Assembly: GCA_946800325.1 (NCBI GenBank)
Contig: OX326956.1
Span: 48,779,052 to 48,843,051 of the forward strand
Length of the DNA stretch: 64,000 bases
Source of the DNA: Luzula sylvatica
Lineage: Eukaryota > Streptophyta > Magnoliopsida > Poales > Juncaceae
Direction: 5' to 3'
Under the pieces are notes generated by a model. The model ran no database searches, was not told the DNA's origin, and worked only from the letters and a program-made list of their open reading frames with translations. This document shows, piece after piece, positions 46,729-57,356 of the stretch (the stretch's first letter is position 1; the number at the start of each line of letters is the position of its first letter). Position numbers and translations under genes: made by a program.

Positions 46729-47325
46729 TGACTTTATTCCCGCACAATTGCGCGGGACAACATACCTATTTTTTACATGTTTTTTATATAATTTATTTAA
46801 ACAGAATTAGCGGACGTGCGAATTAGCGCGCGTGCGTTTCAACTAAATTAATTTAATCATGACATATTTGCAAATATCATGATGTCAATAGATGCATAAG
46901 GTTCACGAAATTAGTATACGACGACTATTATTTTTCTGATATATAATTTGTTTAAATAACATTTGCACGGATGTTTTTAAACTTGATTAATGTAATCATG
47001 ACATATTTGCAAATATATATAATGTCAATAGATGCATTAATAAATATTCATTAAAGAGTCGCAACGTGTCAGATGGATAGAACCGCTACATGAAATCTCG
47101 CATAAATTTGAGTTTACAAAATTTCGTACACATCCGTGCGAAATGAGCAAATAAAAAAAATTGAAAAGCAAAAAAGGACCAAAATCGAAAAAGAAAAAAA
47201 AAATGAGATAAAAATAAATAAAAGAAAAATGATCAAAATTGAAAAAAATGAAAAAATAGGATAAAAATGAAAAACTATCCCCTTCCACGTGTCACTACCT
47301 TGTCAAGGGGGTAGCATTATATCTA
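46729..47325 (-). mobile_element. Decayed Helitron, minus strand
   Basis: The hairpin CCCGCACAATTGCGCGGG (46739-46756) marks the 3' end. To its right are GGACCAAAAT-type words (about 47176) as in the Helitron at 42111. Near 47285-47325 CCACGTGTCACTACC precedes the complement of AGATATAATGCTACCCCC, a Helitron-like start. The CTAG end is not intact. An internal pair of segments (about 46850-46890 and 46993-47038, TCATGACATATTTGCAAATA) is duplicated. Confidence 0.5.
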
Positions 47326-47929
47326 ACATAATGCCCGAAATGTTGGTCTTGGATTTTCTTCTAGCATTAAATGCTTATCCATTTCGAAAAATCCGAGGTT
47401 TCATGGGCATGTTTGGATGATCGTATTTGAAATTACATGAAGTAAATTAACCTTCCGCAAGTCGATTTTCCGAAATTGCACTTCAAATTTTAATGTTTGG
47501 ATTCACGAAAGTAAAACTACTGGATTTATAGTTTTTTATGATTGGGTTGATGTAATTCAATAATGAATTTCAAATTTATATGTACTAAAATTTTCAAATA
47601 AATGTAACCATTCATTATTTGACATAAGTTTTTAATTGAACCAAGAAGCTAATAATCATTCAAAACATAATCATAAATAAATTATACCACCACATTACAA
47701 TCCAAAAAAAAAAAAATCAGAAATTGATCTTTTTAATAGAACAATAATGCATGAATTGAACCAATTAATTCATCGCAAATTTATTATAGAATTTATGCAC
47801 AAAACTTACTGCCCCAATTTTATTTTTTTAAATCACCACTTACTATCATAATTCTGCATAACTAAAATTTAGATAAGACTCAAAACATAAACTATCGAGA
47901 TTAAACTATTTCCTTTCGAAATGCTTCAA

Positions 47930-48165
47930 TTCAACCGATGTGCTTAATTGAAATTAGACTTAAGTGTCCGAACAAACAATAAAGGGGATCGAGCCATTAC
48001 GTGGAATAAATCTCTTGAGAAATAAAAAAATATGTTACATGGATTAATTAGTCTTAAGTGTCTAAACAAATAATAAAGAGATCAAGCCATTACATGGATT
48101 AAATTTCTTAGAAATCATAATATATTACATGGATTAATTAGCCTTAAAATATGATACACTAACTC
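47930..48165. repeat. Tandem repeat, about 91-bp unit
   Basis: CTTAAGTGTC..AACAAA.AATAAAG.GATC.AGCCATTAC begins near 47959 and again near 48050. A partial third unit (ACATGGATTAATTAGCCTTA) begins near 48131. The preceding 47326-47930 is featureless AT-rich DNA. Confidence 0.55.
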
Positions 48166-48426
48166 TAAAACATCAAAAAATATTTATTTTGTCATGTATG
48201 CATGACAGTAATTTAAGTGTCAGAACAAATAATGCACATATAAAAAATTTCCTAATTTCTTTTTCTGTTTTGACAAATAAAGATGTTACTTATCAAATAA
48301 AAGGAGATCTTGATTGATTTATTGCTTGGAAATTAGAATTTTTCACAGAAGAAAAAAAAACCAACGAATCGGGAATCAATTTTATAGTTGGGAACTGAAA
48401 CCCTAATAACAAAAAAACATCGATAC

Positions 48427-48550
48427 TTACAGAGTTGGAGGGGAGAGACGAGCAGAAGGAGGAGAGGGGCGGTGAGGCACTGGAGCAGGCAGAGGGGCGA
48501 CGAGGTGGTTTAAATTTCTCCCGCCAAGTTCTTTTTTTGCGGTATCTCCA
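48427..48550 (-). other. GC-rich patch resembling an orphan 5' exon
   Basis: On the minus strand this is a C/T-rich stretch (CGCCCCTCTCCTCCTTCTGC) ending CTCTGTAAGTATC, a strong donor at about 48435. It looks like a leader exon, but no downstream coding exon is visible to the left. The minus-strand frame 48846-48427 crosses it by chance and owes its length to the tandem repeat upstream. Confidence 0.3.
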
Positions 48551-48579
48551 CTTCTCGTAGTTATGAGGGAATGTTGACT

Positions 48580-48843
48580 TACAGGAAAAAAGGATAACAA
48601 TGAAGTATGAGTTGCAGTAATTTGATAAAATACATCAAACCAAACAATGTAAAATGGACTAATGCAGTAACTACAGTTACAAACTGCCACACTTACATCA
48701 AAACAAACAGTTACAGGAAAAAGGGATAACAATGAAGTATGAGTTGCAGTAATTTGATAAAATACATCAAACCAAACAATGTAAAATGGACTAATGCAGT
48801 AACTACAATTACAAACTGCCACACTTACATCAAAACAAACAGC
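48580..48843. repeat. Near-perfect 132-bp tandem duplication
   Basis: 48580-48711 and 48712-48843 are two copies starting ACAGGAAAAAAGGATAACAA. I saw only one or two differences. The unit is 44 codons long, so an open frame passes through both copies in phase, which explains the 139-residue frame there. The divergence suggests a recent duplication. Confidence 0.85.
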
Positions 48844-48849
48844 CAAGTG

Positions 48850-50090
48850 AAATCTACAAAAAGAACTAATATATTATACCGTTATATAATTTAATAAAAT
48901 ATAACTAAATAATAAATATGCCTTCATAGCCAAGTGAAGTTTTATATATATATTAGAAGCCTGGTTAGAAATTTCATATAAATTGTCATATATTTAAGAA
49001 TTTCTCGATAAGACGGTAAGTCATATAATTTCTTTCCTACATTACAAAAGTTAAAAAAAAAAATTATTTTCATAATTACAATTTTTATTAATATATTGAA
49101 AAATACAGATATATCCTAACCATCTATTTGTACTTGAAGTTTGTAAACCACAGAGTTCCTCCCAGCTCAGCGTCAAACTAAATTTAAAATTAATATAAAA
49201 TGAAATATATATTTACAAAAAAGTTCTTCTAAATTACCTAAAAATGTAGGCAGGAGGATCATTTTGCGACTGAAACATGAAAAATCGGAGGCAATAAACT
49301 AATTACATTTTGAACCTAAAATATAAACCAAAATCAATTAATCTCAAATATATTTACATAAAAATAAAAAATTGTATTTGTTATTTTTGAAACATAAAAA
49401 GTGGGTTTGTCATTATCGAGTTAAACGGCCAATGTCAAAATGCCATGTTGCATACTTGTTTTCCCTAATTTTTGGAGTTGGGTTTTATTCACAAGAGTAT
49501 TGTATTGTATATTTGGGCCTTATTCATTTGACTCTATCACATATAATTTAAATTACGACTAATAATTATTATGTTTCATTGGATAATTATAAACGAATAT
49601 GATTTTGTATTAGAAAACGCGAAGTAAAATCTATGATGCTCAACAGAATTAATAAAAGAAAATACAGCCTTATTTCTGAATATGAAATTATTTTTAATTA
49701 AAGAGAGAATGACAATAATCATGTTTTACGATAATTAAGCTAATATTTAAACGGGGAGTAATATCTACCATAATCTGATTAAGCTAATATTTAATTAAAG
49801 AGAGCATGACAAAAATAATATTTCTAATTAAGCTAATATAATCTAACATAATATCTAATATCTAATATAATCTAATTTCAAACAGTAACAAAATTCAATC
49901 AAATCTTAATCCTAACGTTAACCACAGCTAATGACAACGGTAACATTTTGATTTTTAAACGAAATAAACTCGGTCCACGCTTTAATGACATCATAGAGCA
50001 CGTCGTTCTTATATGGTGCATGTTTTAATAAGTACACCGTGTTTATGGAATAAGTAAAATATTTCATCTCCACCTCTAAACTCATCCATA
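48850..50090. other. AT-rich spacer
   Basis: No gene was recognised. Short repeats TAAGCTAATATTTAA and AATCTAATAT occur near 49736-49880. The minus-strand frame 50190-49918 opens in a CT-rich run and has low-complexity Lys/Arg/Glu at its start, so it is not called. Confidence 0.4.
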
Positions 50091-50809
50091 AAAGAGTCCT
50101 CTCTTTGTACTGTTCTTTCATTCTCTTCTCCCTTCTCCCTTCTCTCTTCGCTTCTCTCTTCTCTCGCTTCTTCTCTATTCTCCTCCACACAAAAATCGAG
50201 AAACTCTAGAGACGAAAAGTTCTAAAAAATCGGTCAATCAAATGGCAAGAAAACCTTATAAATGAACACTCAGCAATCATGAAGAATTTTGTCCTCTTAC
50301 CTGGTGGACTCAGATCTCGTTGTGAATAACGATTTACATGTTTGCGGTGACATTGGATACTGGAAAGACATGAGAACGTAAGTGTTTCTTCTCCATTTTT
50401 GTAATTTTTTGATTTTCTTTGTTAATGATATTTTACCCCCAAATCCTTTCTTTGATTTTCTATTTGCAATTAGTTTTCTTGCCAGAGCCATTCTTGTCCA
50501 TTTCTATGTTTGGCTGTGAGATTGAATTTCGATTTTCATTTAATTTTGTTAATGGTTTTGAATATTCTTCAAGAAAATCCTGAATTTCTTGTATAAATAA
50601 ATATGCCTTGCGTTGTTTTGAAAATTTATCAAAAATACCCTGAATTGTTATGAACAATTAGTCTCAAGTTTTTTATTTTTTTTGTGTGCAGGGCAAAAGG
50701 ACTTGGAAGAAATTAGCACGACAGCAAAAAATTTCAAAAAGCAGTCCGAGTCAAGAACTCTCTTTGTTTGTTAGCGATGTAAGAATTCATTTCTTTTATG
50801 GTCACACCA

Positions 50810-51011
50810 TGAAGGTGATTTCCATGCGAAATTTGCAAATAGCACCTGCTGCATTGTGCCTAAATTGCAACAAAACCCCTGCACTATTAGTTTTTTCAAA
50901 ACGGTCCCACCATTCTAAAAAAAATCAAGAAACACTCTCCGCTTTTTTTATATAACACAGGGTTATTTTTGCAATTTAGCAGTAATGCATGGCTTTTTTT
51001 GTAAATTTCCC
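50810..51011. repeat. Small inverted-repeat element
   Basis: GAAATTTGCAAATAGCACCTGCTGCATTGTGCCTAAATTGCAAC-type sequence at the left (about 50828) is matched in inverted form by GCAATTTAGCAGTAATGCAT ... TTTTGTAAATTTCCC at the right. It is a probable MITE of about 180 bases inside the unit above. The flanking duplication is unclear. Confidence 0.45.
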
Positions 51012-51391
51012 ATTTGTTTGACCTGTATATATTTTCAATAGTTTGATTTGTATCTTACATTTCTTTTTTCAGGCCATTGAATCGAGAGTTTGTTGATACC
51101 CATTAAGTGAGTCGTTGAACAAGCACCAGGTAATAATTAATAAATCTTCATCTATAAATACAAGCAAAGGTTTATCACATATTTTCAGAAATTAATGCTG
51201 CTTTATTATTGTTTGTACAGCAGGTTAAAACAAATTCTAATGAAGAACCAACAAATACTGAAAAGAACAAAAGACAAGATTTTCATCGGCCTGACATGAA
51301 TAAAATTTTCAAAATTACCTTATTTTGAAGTTCTATTAATTCTTGTATGTAGATGTGTATTTTTATGTATGTGTGTCTGTGTGTGTGTGTG

Positions 51392-51481
51392 ATATGTATG
51401 TGTCTGTACTGTGTGTTTGTGATGTGGTGGTGTATAATATGTATGTGTCTGTACTGTGTGTTTGTGATGTGGTGTTGTATA
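51392..51481. repeat. GT-rich 45-bp tandem duplication
   Basis: ATATGTATGTGTCTGTACTG... is present at 51392-51436 and 51437-51481, preceded by a (GT)n tract and followed by GTGTGTGT. It lies just before the acceptor-like TTTTGCAG and the GC-rich minisatellite. Confidence 0.8.
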
Positions 51482-51516
51482 ATGTGTGTGTATTTTGCAG
51501 GTGCGCGTGGAGCAGG

Positions 51517-51944
51517 ATGGGTCCCGTCCGAAGAGGGGCGGCCCCACGGAGGGGGTGGGTCCCGCCCGAAGAGGGGTGGGCCCCACAGAGGGGAGGTGGG
51601 TCCCGTCCGAAGAGGGGCGGGCGGGCCCCACGGAGGGGGGTGGGTCCCGCCCGAAGAGGGGTGGGCCCCACAGAGGGGAGGTGGGTCCCGTCCGAAGAGG
51701 GGCGGGCGGGCCCCACGGAGGGGGGTGGGTCCCGCCCGAAGAGGGGTGGGTCCCGTCCGAAGAGGGGCGGGCGGGCCCCACGGAGGGGGTGGGTCCCGCC
51801 CGAAGAGGGGCGGGCCCCACGGAGGGGGAGTGAGTCCCGCCCGAAGGGGGCGGGCCCCACGGAGGGGGGGTCCCGCCCGAATAGGGGCGTGCCCCACGGA
51901 GGGGGGGGGTCCCGCCCGAATAGGGGCGGGCCCCACGGAAGAGT
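51517..51944. repeat. GC-rich minisatellite open in all six frames
   Basis: About ten variant units of 38-46 bases built from GGGTCCCGYCCGAAGAGGGG and GGGCCCCACGGAGGGGG words. Composition is far above the AT-rich surroundings and changes abruptly at both edges. The unit contains no stop triplet in either strand, so open frames of 115-242 codons occur in every phase; these are by-products of composition. G-runs give quadruplex potential on the plus strand. No protein is called. Confidence 0.9.
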
Positions 51945-52199
51945 AGCATACTTGTTTATCTCTAATTTGGTAAACTTGTTAGTCGAAGCACTGTGCAAGG
52001 ATTTAATTATTGTTTATTATCTTGATTTTATTCTAATTTTATGGTTTATTGTAATTTGCGTAGTCAATTAAATTATGTGGAATTTTGTGATTCGGATGAT
52101 GATAAGGCAACAGCGGAAGATGATGCTGATTTCGATGTTAACAAAGGATCAACTTCGAGAGAATTAGCATCGCATGATTATAATGATTTTATGATTTAG

Positions 52200-53170
52200 T
52201 GTATGTTTTGATTTGCATGTTTATTTGGATGATATGTCTATGTCGTTAGTTTTGACGTTTATTTGTTATGTTTTATTTGAATTGTGTATGTTATGTTTGC
52301 TTAGACTATGATGTATTGTGTTTGTGTTGTATCGGTTTAGACTTTATATGTTAGAATGGTATGTTTGTTTAGACTTTAAATTATGACATTAATATTATTT
52401 TATCTTTGAGTTTGAATTATGATTATAGTAATCTATAAAAAATATACATATATATGTTATATTATTAGCAATTAGGATGACCGTTATATTACCGTTATAT
52501 TATCGTTAATCAATAATTGAGTTTAACAGTGCCTGACCGTTACGTTCCGTTCCGTTAAACGTTATCTGCAACATTGTTCTCATGCCATCATTTTTCTTAA
52601 CTGTATATATACGATACAATTGTGCAACATACGTAGAGTGGTCACTACTCACTAGATTAAAGGTATATCTTGAAAATTGAAAAGAAAATCTGTGTTGCTC
52701 GGATATGGAGTGAGTATTGGGATTTTATTTATCCACTTGATTTAAAAAAACGGCCCAAGTTGTAGTGATTACTCGTTTCGGCTAAAAAAAAGAAGGCCCA
52801 AGTTGGTGGTCTCAATTTCAGATAATTTACAAAAGCTTTTGCAAATTAGCTCCCTGGTTAAATTGAATTTTATTGGAAATTTCAAGTAGTTTTGGCAATT
52901 TGAGAAAAACGTACGGATTATTTTATGAATTTCTCCGGCTAGAAATATCTCAACGTATCTGATATGTACGGATTCAAAACTAGGTAATTTAGATTTGTTT
53001 TTTAATTGGTAGAATGTTAGCTTATTATTTGTCAAACACAGAATTATAAATTTATATATGAAAATTATTATATCTTAGTTGCAAGTTCGTACCATTTTCC
53101 ACACGTTTCTTATATAAAGAGCACTCCACAGTGTCCACGCAAATACAAACTTATTTTTTTTCATGAAAAT
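52200..53170. other. AT-rich spacer
   Basis: A T/G-rich stretch with iterated TTATGTTT/TTTAGACTTT words lies near 52200-52400. No gene recognised. The minus-strand frame 53035-52769 has no recognisable domain. Confidence 0.4.
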
Positions 53171-53179
53171 CAATAAAAA

Positions 53180-53560
53180 CTAATTATTAATCATGCATAG
53201 AACATGCATGAACCATTCATATAGCATGATATGCATAACATGTTCATTTCACGGTTGGTTTCATCCAAACACAGATTTTTTTTATAATAGAGACATATTT
53301 TTAGTCATTTAACGATGCTTGATAATGTTAAAAACAATAATAATACAATAAATGAGATGTTAGAGAAAAACCTAAAAGATAATAATAGATGCACAATCAT
53401 GAATAACATTAGAGCACTCATATTTTACAATTGATTCGTTCCCATATATGAAATATTAATTTTTGCAACGAAATACATATTTTAGTCATGACCACAACGA
53501 TGATCGGCAAGTTTAACAATCTAAAAAGCCGATAACTTGGATGTTAACGATAACATCCAA
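53180..53560. repeat. Dispersed repeat family D, copies 3 and 4
   Basis: Copy 3 (53180-53370) has AGAACATGCATGAACCATTC, ATATAGCATGATATGCATAA, GTTGGTTTCATCC, GACATATTTTTAGTCATTT, GATGCTTGATAATG and AATGAGATGTTAGAG. A shorter copy follows at 53437-53560 with CATATTTTAGTCATGACCAC and GATGATCGGCAAGTTTAACA. Together with 30590-30810 and 45300-45500 this makes four copies in the window. Confidence 0.55.
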
Positions 53561-54178
53561 AGTACGTATGTCAAAGCATACCAAATCGTATAAATGCGAA
53601 TCTGTATCAGATGAAAATGTTGAGGAGCAATGTATTTTTTGTTTATTTTTCTTGCAATTTAAAAATAGCAAACAAATATATTTAACCATGTAGCTTTAGA
53701 GAAATAGAATATAATTTGAATTTTGATTTTGATTTCGATTTAGATTTGAAAACCATCTTTCGAAATATCATTCTAGTTTGTAACGATGCAAAATAAAGTT
53801 AGAAACTAACAAATACATGCACCGATATAATAATAATAAAGTTACAACAATGATAACTCTATAAATAGTCTTATCAGATACAACACGATTAAGTTCAACT
53901 ATCCTAACACAGTTTAAGATCTTCCTTCTCACGATTCAATCAAAACAAGTGAATGCCACACTCACGCAAATATATTTTAAACCCTATGGACTAGATTTGG
54001 ATGTCGAAAATGTTTTATATACAAAATAAAGTTACCTCAAGAAAATCGAGAAATAAACGTTATGCTAGCTGTTCTTCAACCCACCACTTAATTTGCATGG
54101 AATTTCAAGTACCTAAAAAAACAAATAAGATCAATATACTATGATAATAAAAAAGTGAATATGAGGATTTTGGATACC

Positions 54179-55799
54179 TTATTCGCACGCAATTTTGGTA
54201 TCGAAGCTACTGAGACACATTGCAAATGCCTGAAATGCCGAAATGGGGTACATATAATCCATCGTGAATAAATCTTTTCCAACTTTACCAAATTGCAATA
54301 TGACTTTATTATCTTGCTCTTGATTGGCGGGCCCATTCTCCCCCGTCCCCGCAACCAGTTGAAAGTTCTTCACTGACGCAACTGTCACGCGCCCCCTGAA
54401 ATTAATTTTGCAATTTTTTCATACATTTGAGGGCTAATTTACAAAAGAATAATTGTAAATTACCTGAAATTGAGGCACCAACACTGCAATTGTTCGTGCC
54501 ACCTAGGCGATTTATTCTTCAAGACCAACTTCGTTTCGTCCTTTAGCAAAGACGAGCGAGAAGAAGAAGAGATAGACGAAGAGGCGATGTCCACATGAGC
54601 CGATTTGGATCGAAAGAAAGGAATCGAAGAAAACGAGTCTACAGCTGTCAGAGGAAAGTCAAGCTGCATGGGGACCGCGCCACCTGGCTCCAAACAGGAC
54701 GCTGGTATCGAATCCATCATGCAATTCATCCTTCTCGGTCCCCTAAAAATATAATAATACAAATATATGTGAGGAAAATAGAATACAAAAATTTATTTCA
54801 ATTTAACGTTGTTACCTAGAGCCGAGGACATTGAGTTCGTAGGAAACACGAACGACTGGATAATTGCCAGCTGGCACTCTGGGAGTGACCTGGTTTAACC
54901 CCACCATCCGCATTGACCGGCTACGAGTTGCCGCCGCCCCCGCATAAGGCAGGTGTGCATCAAAAACCGTGAATCTCGTCCCCAGAAAATTCGACCTAAA
55001 AACAAACAAAACGTATAATTTATTATTTAATTTGACGAGTGTCCTTTTAAAAAGTGTATAAAGTACCTTAGTTTACCGATGTAATTACTGCTTCCTTTGG
55101 AAAACTCGGTTTTATCGAGGGAAATCATGTACTCGGTGCAAGTAGCCCTTCTGAATTTGCGGGCCGCGAGCAAAAACTTCCCGTCGTCAGTCAACGCTAC
55201 AAATTACAAAATTACCCCCACAAAATGGTTGTTATGGTGAGTTAATTAAGTAATTCGATGCGTATTAAATATTAATATACCTTGAGTAAGACCTAAGTAA
55301 AGATCATACGTATGTGTACTTCTATTCCTCTTGATGAAACACTGCAGAGGAAGCTCCCTCGGCCCTGGCTGCATGTATGATAATGATTGATTATACGAGA
55401 ATTAAAGTGAGGTTTAATTCGAATAATTAATTTAATTACCTGTTTAAGTGAGATAGGAAAAGTGAGCATTCTAGAAACTTCTGGAACCTTGACAATCTCC
55501 TTCATGATCTCTCTCCATGAACGGCAAACACCGGCACAAGCCACCACGTCTTTTCTCGGCGGCCAGTTGTCCTCCATTTCTTCAATCCTTATCAGTACAT
55601 CTCGTAGTAGCTCTGGCGGTAGATTCGCCCAACAGCTTTGTTTCAAAGCGTCGGTCAATGATGGGTCCGGCACGTCGTGCACGTGCACGTGCACCGCCGA
55701 GGCGCGGTGAGAACGGGATCGTAAACGGACGTCGAAGCTTTTGCGTGATATGCTCCCGATTTCGTCTCTCATGTCTTGGAGCATAGATCGGAAAGACAT
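54179..55799 (-). CDS. TULP: Tubby-like F-box protein, 6 exons
   Basis: Minus-strand exons: 55799-55440, 55368-55281, 55196-55067, 54995-54816, 54742-54464, 54395-54179; all are GT-AG, giving 417 residues. The N-terminus [20 protein letters not shown] is typical of plant TLPs. The F-box is at 57-100 ([20 protein letters not shown] ... VCRSWREIM). The tubby domain runs from [17 protein letters not shown] to the C-terminal signature [20 protein letters not shown] and [10 protein letters not shown]. The F-box binds ASK proteins. The tubby domain binds membrane phosphoinositides, and several family members act in ABA and stress signalling. The exact TLP number cannot be assigned. An unusually acidic/Ser-rich insert ([11 protein letters not shown]) lies in exon 5. 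Confidence 0.93.
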
Positions 55800-56260
55800 C
55801 TTCTTTTTGGTTTTGGTTGTAGGATGATAAATTATCTACTGAAGTATATCAAACCAATTATGGATAAGAAGTTTTTGGTATTTGGGTATCTGAAATTTTG
55901 ATCTGATTAGCCATAGTTCTTGAGTGAGAAACGAGCTTGTAATTCCATTCAGGCAAATTCATGCATGAAAGTAGGGTTTTTTGGGTAGTGCTCGAAGTGG
56001 AAACAAGTATCTCGTTGTTTGGGAAGTACCAATTAAGGAAATTGGAATGGATTTCAACCCAATTTTTGCCAAAATTAGTGTGATGGAGAATAACTACTGA
56101 AAGATTGAGCATGCAAAAACGGGGAATTTGAAGCCAATTACACTGATTTTGTTTCTCTGATTTGGGGGTTTGAGTTAGGTCAGAAAATTTCCGGGTTGGT
56201 GGCAAGCACGGAGAGAGAAAGAGAAGAGAAGAGAAGAGAGGTGGATAGATATGAGAATTT
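55800..56260 (-). promoter_or_regulatory. Leader region of the tubby-like gene
   Basis: The minus strand has a CT-rich start-like run (about 56260-56215, CTCTTCTCTTCTCTTTCTC), then 400 bases to the ATG. A 115-codon frame (56205-55858) crosses the leader but opens with TTG. An internal ATG would give a shorter upstream frame. A leader intron, common in this family, is possible but was not resolved. Confidence 0.4.
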
Positions 56261-57356
56261 ATTAAATAGGAACAAAGTTTTGGTCTGAATTAGGGCAAGC
56301 TTTTGTCTCTGTCATGGACTCATACATAGATGGGAACAAGGAATATAAAGTTCAAGCCAATTTGACGAGGTATAAAATTCACTAAATATTGAGAGAAACC
56401 TTATCCTTTCAATTCAATAAATAAATACTCTCAATTTTATAAAAATATATATATGTCCAAAAAATTACAAAATAATGAAAATGACTTTTCAATTGGTTGG
56501 TTAGTATAATTCAATTGAGATTTCTCATTCCACAAAAATGAAAATACTGAGATCTATTACTATGTTAGTTTAAGGAGCACTACAAAATTTTGAATTGTTT
56601 AAATATGAAAAGTCCAAATTGGTAGATAATGGAGGAGTAAAAACACCTCAAAAGATGGAATGAATCTTCCTTTTAGGAGGATTTGTTAAATTATATAATC
56701 CATTATTATTCAAAGACTATGATATCCATTTTGTACAAGTCACACTATAACAGGCCACATGTATGGAAAATATCTTGCATGAGAATATTCGACTGAACTC
56801 AACTCAACACAAGACAAGCATATATAGAACTTGTTAAATTCTAAATTGGGCCTCAAAACTTTTAAATTTATATATATTTTGGGCCTAATATTTGGTCCTC
56901 ACCATTGCTATACAAAATCTTTTTGCATAGAAATTAAAATCCATCATTGATTCATGTAATATTCAATCAATTCTCATATATTTCCTTTCAATTCAATTCT
57001 CTTCTCAAACCAAAAAAAAAAAGAAATACAACAAAACCACCAAATTTTACAAAGATTTATTAATTTGATACCCACTTTCAGTTTTTCTCACTACATTCAA
57101 ACCACAAACCTATAAAAAACCCACACAAACAAAAAAACAAAAATTGGTGCATCATTTATCACACCATATCAGCACCAAAATCCATTTCCTTATTATCTTT
57201 TTCTTTATTGTCCCCCCTTACTCTTTACATACCCCCACTCAACTCTCACAACTACAATTCACATCCACTTCCACACAAAAAAAGCCGTTATTTTCGTCCG
57301 CGCGACTCGCAAACAAAAATCAAATCCCAATCCAAACACACGGATCAATCAACTTC
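56261..57356. other. Spacer between tubby-like gene and NHX
   Basis: It holds the promoter of the tubby-like gene and the 3' flank of NHX. The plus-strand frame 57144-57614 overlaps the last NHX exon antisense and is a shadow. Nothing else recognised. Confidence 0.5.

Larger units (their letters stand above)
50095..52199 (+). other. Gene-like spliced unit of unknown nature
   Basis: A pyrimidine-rich run (about 50097-50185) resembles a plant transcription start. Plausible GT-AG exons follow: up to 50380 (GAGAAC|GTAAGT), about 50692-50779 (TGTGTGCAG| ... GCGAT|GTAAG), about 51074-51128, an acceptor near 51222 (TTTGTACAG), an acceptor at 51501 (TATTTTGCAG) before the minisatellite, and a last exon after TTTGCGTAG (about 52064). 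That last exon reads VEFCDSDDDKATAEDDADFD and onward to a stop at 52197-52199. The frame is not continuous across my exons and no domain is recognised. It may be a non-coding RNA, a decayed gene, or gene pieces captured by a transposon. Confidence 0.3.

Noticed and set aside
48427..48846. 139-residue minus-strand protein with internal repeat
   Set aside because: Its length comes from a 132-base tandem duplication divisible by three; no domain and no splice support.
49918..50190. Minus-strand Lys/Arg/Glu-rich 90-residue protein
   Set aside because: The charged start is just the translation of a CT-rich run that reads better as a plus-strand leader.
51283..52071. Six overlapping open frames of 115-242 codons as repeat proteins
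   Set aside because: They exist in every phase of one GC-rich minisatellite that simply lacks stop triplets; no start context, conserved flank or known domain supports any of them.
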